A DNA stretch of 64,000 nucleotides. It comes from Maridesulfovibrio zosterae DSM 11974. GTDB lineage: Bacteria > Desulfobacterota > Desulfovibrionia > Desulfovibrionales > Desulfovibrionaceae. The notes under the pieces were generated by a model that did not search any database, was not told the DNA's origin, and was given only the letters and a program-made list of their open reading frames with translations. Position 1 is the stretch's first letter. Each line of letters opens with the position of its first letter. Shown here one piece after another: positions 49,821-59,134 of this stretch. Where the stretch lies: contig NZ_KE384342.1 in the NCBI RefSeq assembly GCF_000425265.1, forward strand, positions 635,785-699,784. Reading direction: 5' to 3'. A program made the translations under genes and the position numbers.

Positions 49821-51869
49821 TTAGTCTAAAACATCAAAACTGTGAAATTTCATGGCAAATCCGGCACGACCTTGAGTGGATGACCGCAGGTCTGTAGAAA
49901 AACCAAACATTTTGCGCAGCGGTGCCAGCCCTTGAACTATCTTCTGATTATTACGGTCGAGCATATTTTCAATGCGCGCTCCCTTTGCACCCAAAAGACC
50001 GATTACATCACCGACAAACTCTTCAGGTACTGAAATCTCAACATCCATGATCGGTTCCATGAGTTTAGGAGATGACTTTGAAAGTGCAGACTTTAATGCT
50101 TTTCCAGCTGCCATATGATAGCCGGGGATGCTAGATTCTCCATCCTTTCTACGTAATTCTAATACGCGCACCTTCACGTCTTGGACTGGAAACCCCTTAA
50201 TAACTCCGCTCTGCAATCCATCACTTATCCCATCAGCAACAGCATCCATCCAGTCGGAAGGCCATTCAACTGTATTAATTTCAAAAACAATATCATGCCC
50301 TGCTCCCCGTTCAAGCGGTTCTATCGCAAGTCGTACATAACCGTAATGTTTTGCATCACCAAGCAGTTTATCAAAATTTTCCTCAGCTTCAGCCATTTTT
50401 CCGGGAACTTCCTGATAAATAACCTGAGGCTTACCTGACCTTGGTTCAAGTTTATATTCACGCTTCAATCTATCCAAGACAACTTCAAGATGAAGCTCTC
50501 CCATGCCTGACAAAATAATTTGACCGGTATTCTCATCTGTTTTCAGATCAAGAGTAGGGTCTTCCTGTAAATATTTATCCAGAACTTCTTCAATTTTGTC
50601 AGACTCTTCCACATTTTTAGGTTCAATTGCGAGTGAAATTACCGGTTTATAGAGAGAAATGTTTTCAAGAATAAGCGGATAGTCTGGAGTTGACAAAGTA
50701 TCACCCGTTCTGGTGTCCTTCATACCTCCGACAGCTATAATATCGCCCACTCCTGCGACATCAATAAGTTCCTTACGCCCAGCATGCATCCTAAATAAAC
50801 GGGCAATACGTTCAGTTGTATTTTGCGTAAAATTCTTTACAGAATCACCAGATTCAACTTTACCAGCGTAAATTCGCATGAGTACCATCTTACGGCCGTT
50901 GTCCATAACAACCTTAAAAGCCAGGGCCTGAAACGGTTCTGACACTAATGGCTCAACTAAACGCTCCACACCTGTAAAGGGATCAATTCCGCTAACTCTG
51001 GACACCTCTAGCGGACTTGGTAAAAATTTACATACACCATCCATAAGAGGCTGTATTCCAATGTTTTTAAGAGCAGACCCTACATAAACAGGAACTATTT
51101 CCAAATCCAAAGTCGCTTTGCGGATCATAGATTCTATATATTCAGGATCAACACAATCATCCAGATAACGCTCCATAAACTCATCATTAATTTCAGAAAG
51201 CATATCACACATACGCTCTCTCCACGGAGCTACAAATTCTTCATCATGATCATCAAGTTCAACTATATCGAATTTTTCACCATTTTCATCTTGATCAAAG
51301 ACTAATTTTTTCATTCTGATCAGATCATAAACAGCAGAAAATTCATCACCTCCCCCATCAGGGATTTGTACGGGAAGAGATTTTATACCTAACTTATCAG
51401 TCATGGACTTCAAAACGACTTCAAAATCAGCACCGGGGCGATCCATTTTATTAATAAAAACGAGCTTAGGAATACCGTAACTTTCACTTTGCCGCCAAAC
51501 AGTTTCTGACTGAGGCTCGACCCCGCCCACAGCGCAGAATACTCCAATAGCACCATCAAGAACTCGTAATGACCTTTCCACTTCAATGGTAAAATCAACA
51601 TGCCCGGGAGTATCAATAATATTGATTGTATTTTGGCCCCAATAACAGGTCGTCACGGCCGAAGTAATGGTTATCCCGCGATCCTGTTCTTCGGGCATAT
51701 AATCCATTGTGGCAGTTCCTTCATGAACTTCGCCAAGCCGGTGGATCTTTCCGGAAAAATAAAGCATTCGCTCAGTGACAGTTGTTTTCCCCGCATCAAT
51801 ATGCGCAATAATTCCAATATTTCGTATTTTGCCAACACCTTTAGCAGAAAAATCAGGCTTAACACTCAC
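49821..51869 (-). CDS. fusA: Elongation factor G (isolated, EF-G2-type paralogue)
   Basis: 682 residues. The GTPase domain has IIAHIDAGKTT, RGITITSAVTT, DTPGHVDFT and NKMD; domains II to V follow, including SGMGELHLEVVLDRLKREY and PGYHMAAGKALKSALSKSSPKL. It promotes translocation or, in EF-G2 paralogues, other ribosome steps. The start is GTG 51869 with GGGAAGG upstream. It is not in a str operon (no rpsL, rpsG or tuf nearby), which suggests a second EF-G; whether it is the sole copy needs the whole genome. It lies 23 bp after the 266-residue unknown, so the two are probably co-transcribed. Confidence 0.92.
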   Translation of the reverse strand: MSVKPDFSAKGVGKIRNIGIIAHIDAGKTTVTERMLYFSGKIHRLGEVHEGTATMDYMPEEQDRGITITSAVTTCYWGQNTINIIDTPGHVDFTIEVERSLRVLDGAIGVFCAVGGVEPQSETVWRQSESYGIPKLVFINKMDRPGADFEVVLKSMTDKLGIKSLPVQIPDGGGDEFSAVYDLIRMKKLVFDQDENGEKFDIVELDDHDEEFVAPWRERMCDMLSEINDEFMERYLDDCVDPEYIESMIRKATLDLEIVPVYVGSALKNIGIQPLMDGVCKFLPSPLEVSRVSGIDPFTGVERLVEPLVSEPFQALAFKVVMDNGRKMVLMRIYAGKVESGDSVKNFTQNTTERIARLFRMHAGRKELIDVAGVGDIIAVGGMKDTRTGDTLSTPDYPLILENISLYKPVISLAIEPKNVEESDKIEEVLDKYLQEDPTLDLKTDENTGQIILSGMGELHLEVVLDRLKREYKLEPRSGKPQVIYQEVPGKMAEAEENFDKLLGDAKHYGYVRLAIEPLERGAGHDIVFEINTVEWPSDWMDAVADGISDGLQSGVIKGFPVQDVKVRVLELRRKDGESSIPGYHMAAGKALKSALSKSSPKLMEPIMDVEISVPEEFVGDVIGLLGAKGARIENMLDRNNQKIVQGLAPLRKMFGFSTDLRSSTQGRAGFAMKFHSFDVLD

Positions 51870-51892
51870 AAAACACCTTCCCGGTAATAATC

Positions 51893-52693
51893 TTATTCAG
51901 CCGCAGCAAGAGCAACAGATTCGTGTTTGAAAAACCAACTTCCGAAATTATTCCAAATCCAGCATCCCTCTTGACCATAAGTAAGAACTATTTTGAAGTT
52001 ATTCAAAGCTTCACCTACCAGTTCAGCAGGAACAACAATAACTTCACCACTTATGTCCTCAAAAGTATCTTCGTTCACTTCTATCAAATCTATATCAGGA
52101 TGAGCAAAATTCAATACCTCAATTACAGGTAATTCTTCATCCTTATAGCAATATATACTAGAAATATTAGGAGCTTGCCAGTAACGAAACTTCGCATCAT
52201 AAGAGATACCTTCTGGCGCAGAACGCAGATCAAGAATTGCACCACAGGCACTAGAATCTTTTAAATAACAAAATAATTCAGCCAAGTCAGATTTACTCAG
52301 TTTTACAACATCTTCCTGACCGGCAAGTTCAAATCCTGTCAGAACAGACTGCGCAATATCGCCATCCCCCACGAACACTACCAAAATATTTTGTATACCA
52401 GCTGCCAAAGCAGGACTTAGGGCAGCTAAAATCCTTACTGCTGAAACGCTGCCCTTATCAAGAAGCAACACCGTCCAGTCCAAAGGTGAAACAGAAATCT
52501 CTGTTTCAAAACCACCACGCCAGGTATTAACTGTCCAAGTTTTTTGAGGAGCTTCAGGAGAATTAACTGCATAGCTTTGGGCAATAGTCTTTTTAAGCCA
52601 AGCCCTCTGTGCAGGTAGAGTTGACTCATAACAATCCGCAAAAACATCATCTGTGATATGGTATTCTTGCAACCATTCAGGAAATATGAACAT
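51893..52693 (-). CDS. Unrecognised 266-residue protein ahead of the EF-G gene
   Basis: A soluble protein with no signal peptide or membrane helix. The middle (SAVRILAALSPALAAGIQNILVVFVGDG, then VLTGFELAGQEDVVKL) resembles an alpha/beta substrate-binding module, with a faint likeness to histidinol-dehydrogenase or aldehyde-dehydrogenase folds. Catalytic residues of those enzymes are not evident. The end is aromatic-rich (GCWIWNNFGSWFFKHES). AGAGGAT precedes the ATG. It begins a transcript that continues into EF-G, 23 bp on. I do not assign a function. Confidence 0.75.
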   Translation of the reverse strand: MFIFPEWLQEYHITDDVFADCYESTLPAQRAWLKKTIAQSYAVNSPEAPQKTWTVNTWRGGFETEISVSPLDWTVLLLDKGSVSAVRILAALSPALAAGIQNILVVFVGDGDIAQSVLTGFELAGQEDVVKLSKSDLAELFCYLKDSSACGAILDLRSAPEGISYDAKFRYWQAPNISSIYCYKDEELPVIEVLNFAHPDIDLIEVNEDTFEDISGEVIVVPAELVGEALNNFKIVLTYGQEGCWIWNNFGSWFFKHESVALAAAE

Positions 52694-52971
52694 GTGTAAT
52701 CCTCTGGAAAATATGCAGTATTAATTCTCTGTACTTTAAAAAAATGATAATATATTTTTTTAAATATAATTGTTATATAATATTTATGACAATATTAATT
52801 TTTAGAGAAAATAAAATTCTAAAGTAATTTAGTCTAGTTTAATTAATTCATATGTTCAAAATATTTTGTCTAGGACGATTAATTTATAGTTAATCCCCCT
52901 TACAACTAACTTTAAACTCAATAAAAACGTACCCTAAGTATAAAAAAGGTTTGAAAACATCTTAAAATAAT
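52694..52971. other. Very AT-rich intergenic region
   Basis: Between the start of the 266-residue gene and the bamD terminator. No reading frame or structured RNA is recognised. It should contain the promoter for the minus-strand unknown/EF-G unit; an exact promoter cannot be chosen because A/T runs give many weak matches. Confidence 0.5.
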
Positions 52972-53008
52972 TAAAAAAGACCCGACAGACTTCTGCCTGC
53001 CGGGTCTT
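52972..53008 (-). terminator. Terminator after bamD
   Basis: The stem AAGACCCGACAG/CTGCCGGGTCTT (52977-52988 with 52997-53008), 12 bp with one mismatch and an eight-base loop. On the minus strand it is followed by a T-rich run. It closes the trxA-trxB-bamD unit. Confidence 0.9.
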
Positions 53009-53030
53009 ATCTTAAATTAAAACAAATTAT

Positions 53031-53762
53031 TTATAACCAGTCGAAAAGTTCTTTCCAGCTACCCTGAAGTTTTTCACGTTCATCTTCTGAAAGAGTTTTC
53101 TGGTATTCATAATAAGCCATTTCAGCTTGTTTTCTAGCATATAGCTGCACTTTAGGCAGATCTTTAAAATTTTTGACAACATACGCATATCGTTTCCATG
53201 CGGAACCGAACTTAGAAGACCGCCAGAAAAAATCTGCGATATAAAGCTCATGATCCGCAAGGTGTCTACGGCATTTTATAATATATTCCTTAGCAGACTT
53301 TGAATATTCACTGTCGGGGTAAGCCTCTTCAACCCTGTAAAAGTATTCAAGTGCTTCAGTAACGCTCGTTTGGGGACGATCAATCGAGCTAAATATATTA
53401 AAATTGCTCAAACCAATCTGAAATAGAACATAAGGAATTTCTTCGTTGCCCGGATGCAGGGCTGCAAATTCTTTATATGATTCAGATGCATCAAAATACC
53501 TCTTTTCTAAAAAGAGAGCATCACCAAGACTAACTTCAGCTTTAACGGTATAAGGACTGAATGGATAACGATCTTTCAGTTTACCAAAATAATCTGCTGC
53601 ATCACTATAAGATTTGTCCTTCATGGCTTCTACACCGGCTTCATAAAGCTCTTGCGCAGTGTCTTCAGGCTTAGGTAAAAAATAATAGTCAACAATTCCG
53701 CAGCCACTAACGCATAAAAGCAAGAAAGAAGCTAAAATAATAGATAAAATTCTGATTCGCAT
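53031..53762 (-). CDS. bamD: Outer-membrane assembly lipoprotein BamD
   Basis: 243 residues. A signal peptide with lipobox LLLCVSGC anchors it as a lipoprotein. TPR-like repeats follow: AQELYEAGVEAMKDKSYSDA, YFGKLKDRYPFSPYTVKAEV, RYFDASESYKEFAALHPGNE, YFYRVEEAYPDSEYSKSAKEY, the ordered layout of BamD/ComL. It is an essential part of the BAM machine that inserts beta-barrel proteins. Its ATG overlaps the trxB stop (TAATG), an uncommon pairing that suggests coupled translation with the thioredoxin genes. Confidence 0.92.
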   Translation of the reverse strand: MRIRILSIILASFLLLCVSGCGIVDYYFLPKPEDTAQELYEAGVEAMKDKSYSDAADYFGKLKDRYPFSPYTVKAEVSLGDALFLEKRYFDASESYKEFAALHPGNEEIPYVLFQIGLSNFNIFSSIDRPQTSVTEALEYFYRVEEAYPDSEYSKSAKEYIIKCRRHLADHELYIADFFWRSSKFGSAWKRYAYVVKNFKDLPKVQLYARKQAEMAYYEYQKTLSEDEREKLQGSWKELFDWL

Positions 53763-54679
53763 TATTTGTGTTCCAGATACGTATAGGCGGCAGTTGCCGC
53801 TGTGGCGCCATCACCTACTGCGGTGACAATCTGCCTGCATTTTTTAGAACGAATATCACCGGCAGCATAAATGCCTGGAATATTTGATTCCATTTCGCAG
53901 GTTGTTTTAATAAATCCGTACTGATCAAGATCAAGACCTTCGGGAAAAAATTTGCAAACGGCATCATATCCAACAAAGATAAAGACACCATCCACATCTA
54001 ATACTGAAAATTCACCAGTTTGGACATTTTTAATTTCAATACCGCAAACCTCATCTTCTCCTATAATTCTAGAGACGACAGAACTCAGTACAGGTTCAAT
54101 AACAGGGTTGTCGAGACATTTATCGCGATAAATCTTATCCGCCCTGAATTGTTCTCTCCGATGCACTAGATACAGCTTCTTCACTAGCTTTGAAAGATAA
54201 ATAGACTCCTCCAGAGCGGAGTTACCGCCTCCAATAACTGCAACATCTTTGCCTTTAAAAAAATTACCATCGCAAAGAGCACAATAGGAAACGCCTCGCC
54301 CGAGCAGCTTTTCTTCATTAGGTACTTTAAGTTTTCGAAAAGTAACACCCGAAGCAATAATAATTACGTGGGTTTTAATGTGAGCACCGTCTGCTATTAT
54401 CGTATGAAAATCCTTACCTGGAACTATCTGCTGTACTTCATCATGAATATGGTCAAAATCATATGTTTTGACATGTTCTGCCATTCTGTCAGCTAATTCA
54501 TATCCTTTAATTCCTTCAGGAAATCCAGGATAATTCTCAAGCTTGTCAGTAAGAAGCATCTGCCCCCCATGGGACATTTTTTCGACAACAAGAAAGTTAA
54601 CCCCTGCTCGCGCAAGATAAAGGGCGGCCGCCATTCCAGCTGGACCGCCCCCGATAATAACAGCGTCATAAGACTTCAT
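53762..54679 (-). CDS. trxB: Thioredoxin reductase
   Basis: 305 residues. The FAD-binding GGGPAGMAAALYLARAG is at the N-terminus. The NADPH domain contains the redox pair Cys133-x-x-Cys136 (SYCALCDG; E. coli has CATC) and VIGGGNSALEESIYLSKL. The C-terminal IPGIYAAGDIRSKKCRQIVTAVGDGA completes the flavin site. It keeps the adjacent thioredoxin reduced using NADPH or another donor. It starts 4 bp after the trxA stop, and its stop overlaps bamD. Confidence 0.95.
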   Translation of the reverse strand: MKSYDAVIIGGGPAGMAAALYLARAGVNFLVVEKMSHGGQMLLTDKLENYPGFPEGIKGYELADRMAEHVKTYDFDHIHDEVQQIVPGKDFHTIIADGAHIKTHVIIIASGVTFRKLKVPNEEKLLGRGVSYCALCDGNFFKGKDVAVIGGGNSALEESIYLSKLVKKLYLVHRREQFRADKIYRDKCLDNPVIEPVLSSVVSRIIGEDEVCGIEIKNVQTGEFSVLDVDGVFIFVGYDAVCKFFPEGLDLDQYGFIKTTCEMESNIPGIYAAGDIRSKKCRQIVTAVGDGATAATAAYTYLEHK

Positions 54680-54682
54680 TTC

Positions 54683-55003
54683 TTACAGAGCCTTACTACT
54701 GATCATTTCCTTAATGCTGCTTTTAGAAACTGCACCAGTAGTCTGGTCAACAACTTCTCCATCTTTGAAAAGAATAAGTGTAGGGATAGCACGAATACCG
54801 TACTTTCCGGGAGATGCAGGATTATCATCTACATTCATTTTGCAGATTTTTACCTGTCCGGCAAACTCTTCTGAGAGTTCATCAATTACTGGTCCCATTG
54901 CACGACAGGGGCCGCACCACGGAGCCCAGAAATCAACTAGAACAGGCTTATCACTATTAATAACTTCTTCTTGAAAATTGGAATCTGATACCTGCAAAGC
55001 CAT
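54683..55003 (-). CDS. trxA: Thioredoxin
   Basis: 106 residues, the size of a canonical thioredoxin. The active site is FWAPWCGPCRAMGPV with Cys30 and Cys33, and the cis-Pro region IRAIPTLILFKDGE is conserved. It is a cytoplasmic disulfide reductant supplied by the adjacent trxB. AAGGAG precedes the ATG. A well-formed promoter lies about 110 bp upstream (55110-55138), so trxA leads the transcript. Confidence 0.97.
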   Translation of the reverse strand: MALQVSDSNFQEEVINSDKPVLVDFWAPWCGPCRAMGPVIDELSEEFAGQVKICKMNVDDNPASPGKYGIRAIPTLILFKDGEVVDQTTGAVSKSSIKEMISSKAL

Positions 55004-55109
55004 GGTTTTCTCCTTGTTACAGTATTCAATTAGCTGTGCCTATCATATTAAAAAGACACATTAGTTTTCATCCAGACTGCTACCTACTAAGATAACATTT
55101 TAAGTATTA

Positions 55110-55138
55110 AATTTAAATATGGTTTGCCTATGTGTCAA
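55110..55138 (-). promoter_or_regulatory. Sigma-70-type promoter of trxA-trxB-bamD
   Basis: On the minus strand a perfect TTGACA (55133-55138) is followed by a 17-bp spacer and TAAATT (55110-55115, four of six consensus positions). The predicted transcript would start near 55103, giving a leader of about 100 bases before the trxA ATG at 55003. Confidence 0.65.
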
Positions 55139-55219
55139 GACGTATAACAATACGCTTTTCAAAGTAACATAATACTAGCCATACATAATCGCAATAGCAG
55201 TATTTAAAATTCATAATAA

Positions 55220-56287
55220 TTAATCACAGATCCAGTCACACGGCACAACCCTTCCACGGGGAATAGCCTCCAGATTCAAATCATGTCTGCACCCGGAGCT
55301 TGCCATCAGATATCCGGCATAAGCGATCATGGCCCCGTTATCTGTACACAAATGCAGAGACGGCAGAACAAGCGGAATGGAAAAACGTTTTGCAACCTTT
55401 CCCATAACCTTACGTACAACAGAGTTAGCAGCAACGCCCCCTGCAACAATAAGTGATTTCACATCGCTATTACGCTTCAGTGCTCTTTCTATTTTTACTT
55501 CGAGCTTTCTTCCTACAACATAATTGAAAGAGGCAAGCATATTATTTCGAGCTGTCACTATTTCATGCGGTTCACTATTACTCTCCGGTATCCCCATGGA
55601 ACCGAGGCGCAATTCTGGATGTGAATTTACGTATGTCGCTACAGCGGTTTTAAGTCCGCTGAAGCTGAAATCGAGATTATCGTTGTTAATATACGGTACA
55701 GGAAACATTTTCTTATCAACAATACCGCGCCGGCCAAAATCATCTACCAGCTTTCCCCCCGGATATGGCAAATTAAGCGACTTAGCTGTTTTATCAAAAG
55801 CTTCGCCTGCTGCATCATCCAGAGTCCGACCAAGTAATGTGAACTTCAATGGACTTTCAATATAATAAATATGAGTGTGCCCACCGGAGACTAAAAGTCC
55901 TAGAGAAGGAAATTGCAATTCCTGTTCAAGTCCAGCGGCTGTGAGATGTGCCCATAAATGATTCACACCAACTAGCTTCGCACCCGTTGAAAAAACAAGG
56001 CCCTTTGCAAAATTAAGTCCCATAAGCAGGCATCCCTGCAATCCAGGACCTCTGGCAACAGAAACAACATCAAGATCTTTTGCAGTCAAAGACTGCTCTA
56101 GAAGAAGTTCGGCAAGCAGAACAGGTAAAACACGCAAATGTTCACGGGAAGCAATTTCAGGTACTACTCCGCCAAAAACGGCATGCACATCTACTTGTGA
56201 AGCCAGTTTTTCTGCAATCAGTTTTCCATCACGAACTAAGGCCAGTCCTGTTTCATCGCAAGAGCTTTCAATACCAAGGCAAAGCAT
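55220..56287 (-). CDS. tsaD: tRNA N6-threonylcarbamoyladenosine transferase TsaD
   Basis: 355 residues of the ASKHA/Kae1 fold. It transfers the threonylcarbamoyl group to A37 of ANN-reading tRNAs together with TsaB and TsaE. Motifs are GIESSCDETGLALV, VPEIASREHL, the metal-binding HLWAHL and GLLVSGGHTHIY, with GGVAANSVVRKVM near the end. Its ATG overlaps the stop of fbp (TAATG), so the two genes are coupled. tsaB and tsaE are not in the window. Confidence 0.96.
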   Translation of the reverse strand: MLCLGIESSCDETGLALVRDGKLIAEKLASQVDVHAVFGGVVPEIASREHLRVLPVLLAELLLEQSLTAKDLDVVSVARGPGLQGCLLMGLNFAKGLVFSTGAKLVGVNHLWAHLTAAGLEQELQFPSLGLLVSGGHTHIYYIESPLKFTLLGRTLDDAAGEAFDKTAKSLNLPYPGGKLVDDFGRRGIVDKKMFPVPYINNDNLDFSFSGLKTAVATYVNSHPELRLGSMGIPESNSEPHEIVTARNNMLASFNYVVGRKLEVKIERALKRNSDVKSLIVAGGVAANSVVRKVMGKVAKRFSIPLVLPSLHLCTDNGAMIAYAGYLMASSGCRHDLNLEAIPRGRVVPCDWICD

Positions 56288-57303
56288 TAACCGTTATGCT
56301 CCTTATATATGGAGCTGATAGTATCAACTTCGTGCCTTGAACCTATAAAAAGAGGTACGCGCTGGTGAAGGCTGTCCGGTTCAATATCTAAAATCCTCTG
56401 ATTCCCATCTGTAGCACGGCCTCCGGCCTGTTCTACAAGCATAGCCATGGGGAATGCTTCACATAAAAGTCTGAGTTTACCTTTAGGCTTAGACGGGTCT
56501 CTATGGTCTGCCGGATACATGAAGACTCCGCCGTAAATCAAATTACGATGAAAATCGGCAACAAGAGATCCTATATAGCGTAAACTGTAAGGCTTTCCAT
56601 GAATGTTATCAGTAGATTTAAAATAACTGACGGCCTTCTTGGTCGCTTCATCCCAATACGGCCAGTACCCTTCGTTTACTGAATATATATTCCCGGAGTC
56701 TGGAACTTTCATATTGGGATGCGAAAGAAGAAATTCACCTACACCGGGGTCAAGAGTAAATCCATGAACACCGTCTCCAGTAGTAAATACAAGCATTGTG
56801 GATGAACCATAGAGGATGTATCCGGATGCAACCTGCTCATGCCCTGCCTGAAGTACATCCGTGGATTGTACAGGAGTTCCCAATTTACTCTTACGGCGGA
56901 AAATGGAAAAAATAGTTCCGATCGTAACGTTCACATCAATGTTTGAAGAACCATCAAGAGGATCAAAGATGATAATATAGTTCCCCTGCGGAAGACCGTG
57001 TGGAATCTCAATTATATCTGCGTTTTCCTCGGAGGCCATAGCACAAAGAACACCTGACCGGGCCATACGGTGAATTAAAATACTGTTGGCGTATTCATCT
57101 AGTTTTTTTACTTCTTCACCCTGAACATTAATTTCCCCGGTAAAACCGAGAACATCAACTAATCCAGCCTTTGTTACTTCTCTTGAAATAATTTTAGCCG
57201 AAAGAATAAGTTCGTTAAACAAATGAGTGAATTGACCTGTTGCACCGGGAATTTGCTTTTGATGTAGTAACAGGTGCTCGGTAACAGTTATCTGCTGGGT
57301 CAT
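56287..57303 (-). CDS. fbp: Class I fructose-1,6-bisphosphatase
   Basis: 338 residues, class I length. It hydrolyses fructose 1,6-bisphosphate to fructose 6-phosphate in gluconeogenesis. The metal site is ASEENAD and [23 protein letters not shown]; substrate loops include [23 protein letters not shown] and [22 protein letters not shown]. An ideal AAGGAGG site stands before the ATG. It is first in a two-gene unit with tsaD, whose start overlaps its stop. Confidence 0.96.
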   Translation of the reverse strand: MTQQITVTEHLLLHQKQIPGATGQFTHLFNELILSAKIISREVTKAGLVDVLGFTGEINVQGEEVKKLDEYANSILIHRMARSGVLCAMASEENADIIEIPHGLPQGNYIIIFDPLDGSSNIDVNVTIGTIFSIFRRKSKLGTPVQSTDVLQAGHEQVASGYILYGSSTMLVFTTGDGVHGFTLDPGVGEFLLSHPNMKVPDSGNIYSVNEGYWPYWDEATKKAVSYFKSTDNIHGKPYSLRYIGSLVADFHRNLIYGGVFMYPADHRDPSKPKGKLRLLCEAFPMAMLVEQAGGRATDGNQRILDIEPDSLHQRVPLFIGSRHEVDTISSIYKEHNG

Positions 57304-57393
57304 TTATCCTCCTTAGGAATATCCCCTGCTGCGCAATTATCAGGATATATAAAGCTCTCTATACCAGATTTTTCTAACAGAACCTACGAATAT

Positions 57394-58194
57394 TTAGAAA
57401 AATAATATACCGTCTTCGTTGTCTTTTTCTGTAACAGCTTTAGTCATATAAACAATCTGAGTATCACCGACATATCTGGAGAACCATACATATCGAACTT
57501 CATCAACTTTAACTATTCCTCTAACTCCTTTATCAAGAAGCTCATCCCAGTCTATTTTTAAAAAACCTTCTTTATTGACTTCTGCAGAACCGGACCAGAC
57601 TCCGCCTCCGTCAGGTTGCATAATTATAAGTTTTTCCGGCTCGGGACAAAAATTAAGTAAAACTCTGGGGTCAAAATGAACTACAACCAAGCCCTTAAAC
57701 TCTGCATCCTTAAAAAAAGGAGTGCAAAGGTATATCTCAGGTCCAAACTCGGAATAATTAACAAATGACTTAAGGTTGATTTCAGACCAGTCCCCTTCAT
57801 ATTCGACTAACGGACCGGGTTTGAAAGGTTTAATCTCATTTTCAGGGAGTTTAACAAGGATGCTGGCCTCTTCATCAACTGTGAAAACACCACTGATCCA
57901 TGGAAAACGCATAAAAAGAAGCTTGAACCATCCCTCATCAGGATGAGAATCAACTGTAGAAAGCGTGTTGATTAGAGAAAGAATTTTTCCATCAACAGGA
58001 GTAAATAACAATGCAAGCTTGTTATCGTTCTGATTTTCTATCCCCGGATGATTGAGGGTAATTTCAGGATTAGGGTCAACAAAATTCTGGGTATCACTCC
58101 AGACTTTACTTCCATATTCACATCCAGAAACGCACAAAATCATTACAAGAACAGAAAATAGCGCGAAAAAACGCACTGAATTTTTAAATTTCAT
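57394..58194 (-). CDS. Predicted lipoprotein with sensor-like (Cache-like) body
   Basis: 266 residues with a signal peptide ending at a lipobox-like CVSGCE, so it is probably lipid-anchored. The body (FTPVDGKILSLINTLSTVDSHPDEGWFKLLFMRFPWISGVFTVDEEASI) recalls the folds of extracytoplasmic Cache/PAS sensor domains; this is an impression, not a family match. A second strand-rich part (GVWSGSAEVNKEGFLKIDWDELLDKGVRGIVKVDEVRYVWFSRYVG) follows the same theme. There is no kinase or receptor part. It lies between fbp and the TPR gene with 85 to 90 bp on either side. The function is unknown. Confidence 0.75.
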   Translation of the reverse strand: MKFKNSVRFFALFSVLVMILCVSGCEYGSKVWSDTQNFVDPNPEITLNHPGIENQNDNKLALLFTPVDGKILSLINTLSTVDSHPDEGWFKLLFMRFPWISGVFTVDEEASILVKLPENEIKPFKPGPLVEYEGDWSEINLKSFVNYSEFGPEIYLCTPFFKDAEFKGLVVVHFDPRVLLNFCPEPEKLIIMQPDGGGVWSGSAEVNKEGFLKIDWDELLDKGVRGIVKVDEVRYVWFSRYVGDTQIVYMTKAVTEKDNEDGILFF

Positions 58195-58279
58195 ATATAA
58201 ATCCGGATAACTGGCAAAAGCATGAACTTCAGCTGTATATATTATTTATTTGAAAAAGAATTAAGAAAACTACAATCAA

Positions 58280-59134
58280 TTAACGGTTGGCGCGAGCTTC
58301 AAGCCGTCCTGCCAAAATCTCAAGAGTACTCATCAATTTATTTTTCGCATGCTTGTTATAGGGATCAGTCACATCTTTACCACTCGGAGTGAGACTGATT
58401 TTTTCAGAAATTTCGGCCATTAATTTCATAAGATTTTCTTTTTCACTATCTGGAGCTCTACACAGAAGTTCACGATAAATATCAAGAGCACCTTCGCTAT
58501 CACCTTGAGCGGCAAGAACTTCAGCCATAGTCTTAGTTTTCAAACTATCCATGACTTCCGGATTGGTCAGCTCTGCTTCCGACTCACCGTCAAGATCAAT
58601 TCGTTCAGCTGCCTGACTTATTTCATGGGCAAGAAGTTCAATATCAGTGTCAGGAGAGGGACGGGTAAAAGCAGCCTGTTCATATAAATTTTCAGGCTTT
58701 TCCGCAGGAGCAGATTTCTCACTTGGAGAAATACCGGTGAGCTGTCTGATACCTTCGGCCATAACATCTGACCATGACATGGGTGATCCATGCAGGGCTG
58801 AAAACAAGAAAGCCATGGCTCCGGCAACATCACTATTACCGTCAGACACAGAATCACCCCACATTTTCCAGAATGAGGGGTAAGAAGAAAATAATCTTGT
58901 AAGCGGTGCCACTGCTGCTTTTGCTTCAGAATCACGCTCAAGTTTTGTAAGTGTTTCAACAAGCAGTAAACGCGCTTCAAGGTAGTCGGGATGACGGTCA
59001 AGCCCCATTCTAAGGGTAGTTATTGCTTTCTCATGGCTTCCCATTTCAACGAAAAGGCGAGCCAGAGGAAAAAAAACTTTTGAGCTTGGTTCAAGGGCCA
59101 GAACTTCCTGATACCACTCAATCTTGCTTTGCAT
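58280..59134 (-). CDS. TPR-repeat protein downstream of ftsB-like gene
   Basis: 284 residues from ATG 59134, preferred because GGGAG is nine bases upstream; a GTG at 59140 would be only three bases from it. TPR-like repeats at the start (EVLALEPSSKVFFPLARLFVEMGSHEKAITTLRMGL, HPDYLEARLLLVETL) are followed by an acidic linker and a helical end (TMAEVLAAQGDSEGALDIYRELL). It has no signal sequence. It overlaps the end of the FtsB-like gene by 17 bases, so the two are coupled. A role in cell-envelope assembly or division is inferred from the neighbour only. Confidence 0.8.
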   Translation of the reverse strand: MQSKIEWYQEVLALEPSSKVFFPLARLFVEMGSHEKAITTLRMGLDRHPDYLEARLLLVETLTKLERDSEAKAAVAPLTRLFSSYPSFWKMWGDSVSDGNSDVAGAMAFLFSALHGSPMSWSDVMAEGIRQLTGISPSEKSAPAEKPENLYEQAAFTRPSPDTDIELLAHEISQAAERIDLDGESEAELTNPEVMDSLKTKTMAEVLAAQGDSEGALDIYRELLCRAPDSEKENLMKLMAEISEKISLTPSGKDVTDPYNKHAKNKLMSTLEILAGRLEARANR

